The notes under the pieces were generated by a model. That model was not told the DNA's origin. It ran no database searches and worked only from the letters and a program-made list of their open reading frames with translations. Below, one piece after another: positions 7,690-11,962 of a DNA stretch of 11,962 nucleotides. This stretch comes from an uncultured Oscillospiraceae bacterium (GTDB taxonomy: Bacteria > Bacillota > Clostridia > Oscillospirales > Oscillospiraceae). The stretch lies in NCBI GenBank assembly GCA_947624465.1, contig CANQKJ010000038.1, positions 1 to 11,962 on the forward strand. The letters are read 5' to 3'. Numbering within the stretch: the first letter of the stretch is position 1; each line of letters begins with the position of its first letter. The position numbers and the translations under genes are program-made.

Positions 7690-8487
7690 TCAGTTCCTCC
7701 ATTTCTGGACCAGCTCATCCATGGTCCCGTCCTCCAGGACGGTCAGGACCGCGTCCTCCACTTTGGCGGAGAGCGGAGAACCCTTGGGGGTACACACCCC
7801 GTATTCCTGGGGAGAGAACTCATCGGGCAGATAGACCCTGCCGTCGTCCATGTACACATTGAGGATGGAGCGGTCCGCCGCGAAAGCGTCCACCTCGCCG
7901 TATTCCAGCGCCCGGGAGATGTCGGCGTAGGTCTCGTACTCCACGAAGGTGACCCCGCCGTCGAACCCGGCGGGGGTGAAGCCGTCCTCGTCAAAGGCGG
8001 GGATGATCCCCTGCTCCGCCATATGCTCCGCCAGCGTCAGGGCGTGGGTGGAGCCGGACATCACGCCGACGCGGCAGTCCTTCAGCTCGCCCAGGGACCC
8101 GATCAGGGAGGACTCCTCCACCATGACGCCCACATAGTCGGTGTAGTAGGTGGTGGAGAAATCGTACTTCGCCAGCCGTTCCTCCGTCTTGGAGAAGGTG
8201 GCGATGACCATATCCACCTCGCCCCGGTCCAGCATATCCTCACGGGTGGCGGCGGTGACCGTCACGAATTCCACGCCGCCATAGCCCAGATCCTCAGCGA
8301 TGCGCCGGGCCAGGTCGATCTCCATCCCGGAGTACTCCTGCGACTCGGCGCTGTACAGGCCAAAGTTGGTGGTGTCGTCCTTGACCCCCACCTTGAGGGT
8401 GCCTCCCGCCATCCCTCCGCAGGAGGTCAGCAGGCAAAGGGAAAGGGCCGCCAGCAGCAAAGCCGCCCACCGTCTTCTCTCTCTCAT
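7690..8487 (-). CDS. Solute-binding lipoprotein, polar amino acid ABC type (SBP_bac_3), without adjacent transporter
   Basis: A 265-aa lipoprotein: positively charged MRERRR, a hydrophobic stretch and a lipobox LTSC with Cys23. The mature part is a full-length family 3 binding protein: LKVGVKDD, GMEIDLARRIAEDLG, DMVIATFSKTEERLAKYDFS (the usual T-x-x-R ligand contact followed by FS-x-x-Y), VGVMSGST, GEVDAFAADRSI and GSPLSAKVEDAV near the end. Such proteins bind polar amino acids or related small molecules outside the membrane. Normally permease and ATPase genes follow; here the next gene is an MscS channel with sensor domains, whose ribosome binding site lies inside this gene. That points to delivery of a ligand to the channel or shared sensing, which is inference. 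ATG 8487 has only a weak ribosome binding site; a promoter lies at 8546-8574. The exact ligand cannot be read. Confidence 0.93.
   Translation of the reverse strand: MRERRRWAALLLAALSLCLLTSCGGMAGGTLKVGVKDDTTNFGLYSAESQEYSGMEIDLARRIAEDLGYGGVEFVTVTAATREDMLDRGEVDMVIATFSKTEERLAKYDFSTTYYTDYVGVMVEESSLIGSLGELKDCRVGVMSGSTHALTLAEHMAEQGIIPAFDEDGFTPAGFDGGVTFVEYETYADISRALEYGEVDAFAADRSILNVYMDDGRVYLPDEFSPQEYGVCTPKGSPLSAKVEDAVLTVLEDGTMDELVQKWRN
7696..7700 (-). promoter_or_regulatory. Ribosome binding site that sets the channel start at GTG 7687
   Basis: GGAGG lies inside the last codons of the binding-protein gene (stop at 7690-7692) and 8 nt before the GTG at 7685-7687. The in-frame ATG at 7700-7702 overlaps this motif and has no Shine-Dalgarno of its own. 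The arrangement implies that a ribosome finishing the binding protein can restart on the channel. Confidence 0.7.
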
Positions 8488-8545
8488 GCTATCACGCTCG
8501 CTTTACGCGGAATACCGGCCCCGCCGGCGATGCTCCATCCAAAGC

Positions 8546-8574
8546 AGTATACCATGCCCCCGCCGGTTTTGCAA
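8546..8574 (-). promoter_or_regulatory. Promoter of the binding-protein / channel unit
   Basis: Minus strand: TTGCAA (8569-8574), a 17-bp spacer, then TATACT (8546-8551) with an upstream TG (TGGTATACT) giving an extended -10. It lies about 60 nt before the lipoprotein ATG. The leader between them carries a GC-rich CCGGC-GGG-GCCGG element that could fold. This promoter makes the unit independent of the genes upstream. Confidence 0.75.
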
Positions 8575-8633
8575 CGGTATTCCGCAAAATACGACATCCC
8601 GCGCGGTCTCCCTCCGCCGTTTGGAGACGGAAA

Positions 8634-8665
8634 CGCCGGGGCGCGGCCCACGGCCCGCCCCGGCG
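8634..8665 (-). terminator. Nested hairpin terminator after the four-helix membrane protein
   Basis: A 10-bp perfect outer stem, CGCCGGGGCG (8634-8643) with CGCCCCGGCG (8656-8665), encloses a further GGCC/GGCC stem with a 3-nt loop and one bulged base. It starts 4 nt after the TAG at 8670-8672 and is followed by only TTTCC on the minus strand. The stem is very stable but the T-run is short. Confidence 0.65.
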
Positions 8666-8669
8666 CTTG

Positions 8670-9629
8670 CTATGTGTCCAGCTCGTAATAGTACAGCGTA
8701 CGGCTCTCCCGGTCGTACACCGCCAGGGCGCAGTTATAGGAACCCCGATCGCTGTCAAAGATGTGGCTGCCGTCTGAGGGGTCGGCCTTGTTCTGCTCGT
8801 CCCGCACCCAGTACAGGCCGTCTGTGGCGGGCGGGATGGGATACGCCCCATCCTCCGCCATCTTCCGCAGCCGCTCCGCCTCCGGCGGCAGGGGCAGCGG
8901 CTTCCAATCGACAAGCTGCTTCTCCAGGCTGCCTCCGGGGAAGGCCGCCGCCGCGTAGAGGACGCCGTCCCCCAAAAATCCGTCGTGGGTGTCGAGATAG
9001 GTCCGGGCCTCCCCGGCGGACAGGTCCAGCCCCAGCGCCCGCTCCACGGGCTTCAGATTTTCCATATAGGGGGACTCGCTCCACTCAAAGGGTCCCTCTC
9101 CCCGGATCAGAGGGCCATGATACTCGTAGAGGTAGTAGCCCCCGTCCCAGGGTATCCCCGCCTGCACCACCGTCCGGCCCTCGTATTCCCCCACCTGCTC
9201 CATGGAAGGGGCTTTGTGCAGCACCCAGAATCCCCCGAGGATGGTGCCCATGAACATGGCGGCCAGCAGGCAGAACAGGGTCAGCCCCAGCGCCGGGTCG
9301 CCCCAGGAGGAGCGCCTCTCCCTCACCCAGCGGGCGGTGTACCGGGCGGTGATGATGCCCGCCGCCCAGCCCAGGCACCACAGGAGCAGCGCCAGCGTCC
9401 ACACAGGGATGAACCGCCAGGCGAGGCCGAAGCGCTCCAATATCCACTCCCCGCCGAACAGCAGGGCCGCCGCGGCGAACATCGCGCATCCCGCCGGCAG
9501 CAGCCCCCGGCGGCGCTCCGCAGGCAGGTGTTTGAGGGCCAGCGCCCACAGGACCGTCAGCGCGGCCAGCGGGACGATGAGCAGCAGGAGCAGCGCCAGA
9601 TACTGGGAGATATCTCTCAGGGTCAGCAT
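8670..9629 (-). CDS. Four-helix membrane protein with C-terminal extracytoplasmic domain, unknown function
   Basis: A 319-aa protein I do not recognise. The first 135 residues carry four hydrophobic helices: about 9-31 (YLALLLLLIVPLAALTVLWA), 43-62, 71-93 and 115-137. The remaining 180 residues are soluble. With four helices, and the N-terminus in the cytosol, that tail would also be cytosolic; its Gly/Tyr/Trp-rich make-up (DGGYYLYEYHGPLIRGEGPF, WSESPYMENLKPVER) looks more like an exported domain, so topology is open. No catalytic motif stands out. ATG 9629 has GGAGGAGG about 8 nt upstream, and its stop-to-start distance from the lipoprotein gene is only 3 nt, so the two are translated as a pair. 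Similar lipoprotein plus polytopic protein pairs often work together at the membrane, but nothing here fixes a role. Confidence 0.8.
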   Translation of the reverse strand: MLTLRDISQYLALLLLLIVPLAALTVLWALALKHLPAERRRGLLPAGCAMFAAAALLFGGEWILERFGLAWRFIPVWTLALLLWCLGWAAGIITARYTARWVRERRSSWGDPALGLTLFCLLAAMFMGTILGGFWVLHKAPSMEQVGEYEGRTVVQAGIPWDGGYYLYEYHGPLIRGEGPFEWSESPYMENLKPVERALGLDLSAGEARTYLDTHDGFLGDGVLYAAAAFPGGSLEKQLVDWKPLPLPPEAERLRKMAEDGAYPIPPATDGLYWVRDEQNKADPSDGSHIFDSDRGSYNCALAVYDRESRTLYYYELDT

Positions 9630-9632
9630 GAT

Positions 9633-10019
9633 TCAGCCCTCCTCCGGCCACGCCGGGCCGTAGGTCAGCGCGCCGCTCTGAAAATACACGAACCATCGCT
9701 CCCCCTTGGCCGGGGCATCGGGGATCACCACCGAGGCGATGGGCTCCGCGCCGTGGTCTCCCCGGCAGGCAGTAACTGTCATGGGCCAGCCCGTCTCCCT
9801 GCTCCGGAAGGAGAGGCTGTTCCCCTCTTTCAGCGGGGAGTTGTCGGCGTTCTGGGCGCCGCCGCCGCCGAGATGGCCCTCCACCAGCACGGACACCACC
9901 TTCTCCCCGCCCGTCTGTACGAAGACCACTTCGCCGCCGGGGTCGCAGCCGCAGGCGGACAGACCGCACACCAGCGCGGCGAGCAAGATCAAAAACGCGG
10001 TTTTCCAAAGCAGTTTCAT
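9633..10019 (-). CDS. Small lipoprotein of unknown function
   Basis: 128 aa starting at ATG 10019, chosen because AAAGGAG lies 8 nt upstream and a classic lipoprotein signal follows directly: MKLLWK, a hydrophobic stretch, then lipobox LSAC with Cys23. An upstream ATG at 10067 in the same frame would start inside the preceding terminator and is rejected. The mature part is short and probably beta-rich, with a glycine cluster (GHLGGGGAQN) and ASVVIPDAPAKGERWFVYFQ near the end; it matches no family I know. It would be anchored on the outer face of the membrane. The gene overlaps the ribosome binding region of the four-helix protein and sits right after the terminator of the DUF2975/XRE unit. 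I found no convincing promoter of its own in the 93 bp upstream. Confidence 0.85.
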   Translation of the reverse strand: MKLLWKTAFLILLAALVCGLSACGCDPGGEVVFVQTGGEKVVSVLVEGHLGGGGAQNADNSPLKEGNSLSFRSRETGWPMTVTACRGDHGAEPIASVVIPDAPAKGERWFVYFQSGALTYGPAWPEEG

Positions 10020-10027
10020 TTTGACAG

Positions 10028-10034
10028 CTCCTTT
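10028..10034 (-). promoter_or_regulatory. Ribosome binding site deciding the lipoprotein start
   Basis: AAAGGAG, 8 nt before ATG 10019, is the best ribosome binding site in the area. It places the start at the lipoprotein signal peptide rather than at the earlier in-frame ATG (10067). Confidence 0.75.
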
Positions 10035-10051
10035 TTCAGAAAATCGGCAGC

Positions 10052-10080
10052 AAAAAAGCCGGCCCATGACCCGGGACGGC
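10052..10080 (-). terminator. Rho-independent terminator after the XRE regulator
   Basis: GCCGTCCC (10073-10080) pairs with GGGCCGGC (10058-10065) with one mismatch and a 7-nt loop, followed by six T on the minus strand (10052-10057). It lies 33 nt after the regulator's stop codon. Because the lipoprotein start follows only about 33 nt later, some read-through may feed that pair. Confidence 0.8.
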
Positions 10081-10112
10081 CATGCAAACCGTTGCTGTGA
10101 AGTTTTTTCGCC

Positions 10113-10328
10113 TTACGGCTCGTCGTCGGGCAGGAACTCCAGGATATCCCCCGGCTGGCAGTCCAGGGCCTTGCAGATGGCGGCCAGCGTGGAGAACCGC
10201 ACCGCCTTGGCCTTATTGTTCTTCAAAATGGACAGGTTGGCCAGGGTGATGTCCACCCGCTGGGACAGCTCATTGAGGGACATCTTGCGTTTTGCCATCA
10301 TCACGTCCAGGTTCACGATGATCTTCAT
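10113..10328 (-). CDS. Small XRE/Cro-type HTH regulator (YozG-like, DUF2975-associated)
   Basis: 71 aa, essentially a single helix-turn-helix domain of the small HTH_26/YozG kind. MIVNLD-type opening (MKIIVNLDVMMAKRKMSLNEL), recognition region SQRVDITLANLSILKNNKAKAVRF, then STLAAICKALDCQPGDILEFLPD, which is the standard end of this group. It has no ligand domain. ATG 10328 has GAGGTGG a few bases upstream and lies 9 nt after the stop of the second DUF2975 gene. Regulators of this type are commonly found next to DUF2975 membrane proteins in Firmicutes, as with YoaS and YozG in Bacillus. It probably controls its own operon; I did not find a clear operator at the 11512-11540 promoter. Confidence 0.93.
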   Translation of the reverse strand: MKIIVNLDVMMAKRKMSLNELSQRVDITLANLSILKNNKAKAVRFSTLAAICKALDCQPGDILEFLPDDEP

Positions 10329-10337
10329 GCCGCCACC

Positions 10338-10519
10338 TCAGATGGTCAGGTCGTTCTCGGCCTTCAGCTCCGCCGCCTGCCGGAACAGGGCGGACATGAC
10401 CATGCACAGCAGCCCGCCCACCAGGAACACCGGCACGAACAGGGCGTTGTAGGTGAACAGCGGGCCGACGCTCTTGTAGTAGAAGAACCCCCAGATCAAC
10501 CGCGCCAGGGCCGCCGCCG
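10338..10519. repeat. Direct repeat, copy B (3' end of DUF2975 copy two)
   Basis: This 182-bp block matches 10958-11139 at a constant offset of 620 bp with about 10 mismatches by my count. A second matching block of about 77 bp lies at 10601-10677 against 11221-11297. The DNA between and beyond these blocks is much less alike. Confidence 0.9.
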
Positions 10520-10940
10520 AGAGGATGAAACAGGACACCGCCGCCCGGCGGAGATTCGCGGCGTTGCACATTGTAAAGGGATTTCCCTTGATGATCGTGT
10601 CCAGCACCCGCTTCCCCTGCCACAGAATGACGGCGGCGCAGACGCCGCAGACCCACAGGAACAGGGCCAGCACGGCAAGATAGCTGTCCTGCCAGATCTC
10701 CCTCCATGCGTAAAACGGGAGCAACACCAGCAGAACACTGCCCAGCTCGTCTGACGAAAGCCGTTCCAGCGCCTCCAAAACGCTGACGCTCTCCCCATGC
10801 TCCTGGGACAGCATCTTCACAGCGCCGAACAGACAGGTCATGGCCGGCACCAGAAACAGCGCAACGAGATTGCACACGAAAATGACAATGACCGCTACCC
10901 GCAGCGCGCGGGCCAGTCGTTGCACTCCTGTCTTTTCCAA
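10338..10940 (-). CDS. DUF2975 membrane protein, second copy (TTG start)
   Basis: 200 aa, four predicted membrane helices, a YoaS-like DUF2975 protein of unknown role. Start TTG 10940 is chosen because AGGAG is 8 nt upstream and the product (MEKTGVQRLARALRV) then lines up with the ATG start of the first copy (MEKTGVQKLAKVLRV). Family signs: WQGKRVLDTIIKGNPFTMCNAANLRRAA (read as the PF-x-x-x-NA-x-x-L pattern) and the C-terminal AELKAENDLTI. The first outer loop is 23 residues longer than in copy one and unlike it, while the last 60 residues are nearly identical. It starts 17 nt after the first copy and is followed by the XRE gene. A reading frame reaching up to 11027 is an artefact of the repeated 3' end. 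Confidence 0.9.
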   Translation of the reverse strand: MEKTGVQRLARALRVAVIVIFVCNLVALFLVPAMTCLFGAVKMLSQEHGESVSVLEALERLSSDELGSVLLVLLPFYAWREIWQDSYLAVLALFLWVCGVCAAVILWQGKRVLDTIIKGNPFTMCNAANLRRAAVSCFILSAAALARLIWGFFYYKSVGPLFTYNALFVPVFLVGGLLCMVMSALFRQAAELKAENDLTI

Positions 10941-10948
10941 TTTGACCG

Positions 10949-10953
10949 CTCCT
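10949..10953 (-). promoter_or_regulatory. Ribosome binding site supporting the TTG start of DUF2975 copy two
   Basis: AGGAG within GGAGAGGAG, 8 nt before TTG 10938-10940 and wholly inside the 17-nt gap after the first copy's stop. No ATG or GTG in this frame is better placed. Confidence 0.7.
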
Positions 10954-10957
10954 CTCC

Positions 10958-11139
10958 TCAAATCGTCAGGTCGTTCTCGGCCTTCAGCTCCGCCGCCTGG
11001 CGGAACAGAGCGGACATGACCATGCACAGCAGCCCGCCCACCAGGAACACTGGCACGAACAGGGCATTATAGGTGAACAGCGGGCCGGCGCTCTTGTAGT
11101 AGAAGAACCCCCAGATCAGCCGTGCCAGGGCCGCCGCCG
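10958..11139. repeat. Direct repeat, copy A (3' end of DUF2975 copy one)
   Basis: Partner of 10338-10519. Most mismatches are silent, and the encoded last 50 residues differ at one position (KSAGP against KSVGP). Confidence 0.9.
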
Positions 11140-11491
11140 CAATGACGAAGCAGGCCACGGCGGCACGCTTCAGGCTCACGGCGTTCCCCGGATGGAAAGG
11201 CGCCCCGTAAATGATGTTCTCCAGCACCCGCTTCCCCTGCCACAGGATGTTGGCGGCGCAGACGCCGCAGACCCACAGGAACAGGGCCAGCACAGCGTCA
11301 TAGGGGTCCACAAATATCACCAGATAGCTGCGGAAAAACAGCCAGATTTCGTCTTTGATGTTATCCGTCGTCACCCAGCGCAGGGACAACAGCCGCGGCA
11401 CCGCGGTCATGGCCAGGATCACGCACACAAACAGCACGATGACGCAGACCCGAAGGACCTTAGCCAGCTTTTGCACCCCTGTCTTTTCCAT
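10958..11491 (-). CDS. DUF2975 membrane protein, first copy
   Basis: 177 aa with four predicted helices: about 13-33, 67-84, 110-132 and 142-163. The DUF2975 pattern is clear: WQGKRVLENIIYGAPFHPGN, then LKRAAVACF, LIWGFFYY, and the C-terminal AELKAENDLTI. ATG 11491 follows GAGGTGG by about 6 nt; an earlier in-frame ATG at 11521 would lie inside the -10 region of the promoter and is rejected. It is the first gene after a near-consensus promoter (11512-11540), followed by a paralogue and an XRE regulator. DUF2975 proteins have no settled function; their steady pairing with a small HTH protein suggests a membrane-linked regulatory or stress role. Confidence 0.92.
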   Translation of the reverse strand: MEKTGVQKLAKVLRVCVIVLFVCVILAMTAVPRLLSLRWVTTDNIKDEIWLFFRSYLVIFVDPYDAVLALFLWVCGVCAANILWQGKRVLENIIYGAPFHPGNAVSLKRAAVACFVIAAAALARLIWGFFYYKSAGPLFTYNALFVPVFLVGGLLCMVMSALFRQAAELKAENDLTI

Positions 11492-11511
11492 TTCGACCAC
11501 CTCTTGGGACA

Positions 11512-11540
11512 AGGATAGCATTGCTGTTATCGTTTGTCAA
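11512..11540 (-). promoter_or_regulatory. Strong promoter of the DUF2975-DUF2975-XRE unit
   Basis: Minus strand: perfect TTGACA (11535-11540), 17-bp spacer, TATCCT (11512-11517) with TGC just upstream, an extended -10. It is the best promoter in the window, 20 bp before the ATG at 11491, so the 5' leader is very short. Confidence 0.85.
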
Positions 11541-11579
11541 GCATTTTTTATTGTTTTTCGATAAATCATCAGGCAACAG

Positions 11580-11607
11580 CAGGGGCCGATGTCTCCATCG
11601 GCCCCTG
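11580..11607 (-). terminator. Perfect 12-bp hairpin after the CPBP gene, probable terminator
   Basis: CAGGGGCCGATG and CATCGGCCCCTG pair perfectly around a TCTC loop, starting 3 nt after the stop at 11611-11613. The minus strand continues CTGTTGCC, so the T-run is poor. It may terminate weakly, or act mainly as a 3' stabilising hairpin. Confidence 0.55.
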
Positions 11608-11610
11608 GGA

Positions 11611-11962
11611 TCAGTCCTCCCACGGATTCTGTATGGTATCATAGTCCCGGCAGAGATAGGTCTCCTCCCCGTCGAACCGCTCCTCCCACGCCAACGCCTC
11701 ATAAGAGGGACTAGGCGCGGGAGCGCCCCCGCCGAACGCCGGGGCTTTCGGGTGGAAGATGGCCGCGATATCCCGTCGGCAGACGAAGATCATCAGCAGG
11801 CCGACGACGAACAGGGCCACGACCAGCGGCGCCACCCATCCCTCCTCCGGGAAGAAGTGGCTGAGAGTGGTAAATACCTGCCCGATGAAGTTGAAGGTGA
11901 TGTGGGCCAGGATGGACGGCAGGATGGATCCGGCCCGCATATCCAGCAGGCCGAACACCGTC
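11611..11962 (-). CDS. CPBP family intramembrane protease, C-terminal part (runs off right edge)
   Basis: About 116 residues of the C-terminus are present; the true start is beyond the window. FGLLDMRAGSILPSILAHIT followed by FNFIG is the third CPBP (Abi/CAAX protease) motif with its H-x-x-x-N, part of the glutamate/histidine active site lying in the membrane. One more helix (APLVVALFVVGLLMIFVC) follows, then about 55 cytosolic residues ending NPWED. CPBP proteins include CAAX-type proteases and bacteriocin self-immunity proteins. The earlier catalytic EExxxR motif is outside the window, so activity cannot be judged. The Pro/Gly-rich and then acidic tail (PAFGGGAPAPSPSYEALAWE) is longer than usual for the family. 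The apparent GTG start at 11958 is only an internal valine codon. Confidence 0.85.
   Translation of the reverse strand, partial: TVFGLLDMRAGSILPSILAHITFNFIGQVFTTLSHFFPEEGWVAPLVVALFVVGLLMIFVCRRDIAAIFHPKAPAFGGGAPAPSPSYEALAWEERFDGEETYLCRDYDTIQNPWED

Noticed and set aside
4469..7834. An 1121-codon open frame on the plus strand, antisense to the channel gene
   Set aside because: Its translation is His/Gly/Val/Asp-rich with no motif or membrane pattern. It mirrors the GC-rich codon bias of the real gene on the other strand.
10020..10067. Sixteen-codon N-terminal extension of the lipoprotein
   Set aside because: It begins within the terminator hairpin and would bury the lipoprotein signal; the ATG at 10019 has a good ribosome binding site.
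10941..11027. N-terminal extension of DUF2975 copy two
   Set aside because: The extra codons read the first copy's 3' end out of frame; a ribosome binding site and alignment with copy one place the start at TTG 10940.

Overview
The window comes from a GC-rich, low-repeat chromosome. Dense, consistently spaced genes, GGAGG-type ribosome binding sites about 8 nt before ATG/GTG/TTG starts, and several families (DegV, DUF2975 plus a small XRE regulator, CPBP, clostridial-type MATE) suggest a high-GC Clostridia of the Oscillospiraceae type (Flavonifractor/Lawsonibacter-like). The taxon is an inference from style and families, not from a marker gene. Every convincing gene lies on the minus strand, so transcription runs from high to low coordinates. 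No rRNA, tRNA, CRISPR, insertion sequence or phage gene was seen.

Read in the direction of transcription: (i) 11962-11611 is the C-terminal end of a CPBP intramembrane protease, closed by a perfect 12-bp hairpin. (ii) 11540-10052 is a self-contained unit: a strong promoter, two tandem DUF2975 membrane proteins that share blocks of near-identical DNA, a 71-aa XRE/Cro regulator of the YozG type, and a terminator. (iii) 10019-8634 holds a small lipoprotein and a four-helix membrane protein with a long C-terminal outer domain, both of unknown function, ending in a long nested hairpin. (iv) 8574-4012 is the most interesting unit. Its own promoter drives a solute-binding lipoprotein of the polar amino acid type, then an MscS-family channel of about 1125 aa with two extracytoplasmic Cache-like sensor domains, then a small signal-peptide/TM protein. 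No permease or ATPase gene accompanies the binding protein. (v) 3891-961 is a promoter, a DegV/FakB fatty-acid-binding protein and an HD-GYP-type phosphohydrolase with a 400-residue undescribed N-terminal region, closed by a terminator. (vi) 943-1 is a promoter and the first 290 residues of a MATE efflux transporter that runs off the left edge.

The strongest candidate for an undescribed system is unit (iv). An orphan solute-binding lipoprotein is tightly coupled to a channel that carries two ligand-sensor ectodomains, which suggests a ligand-gated rather than purely tension-gated conductance. This is an inference from architecture and gene order. The second observation of note is the mosaic identity between the two DUF2975 genes. 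The DegV/HD-GYP pair may link fatty-acid handling with nucleotide signalling, but only co-transcription supports that.
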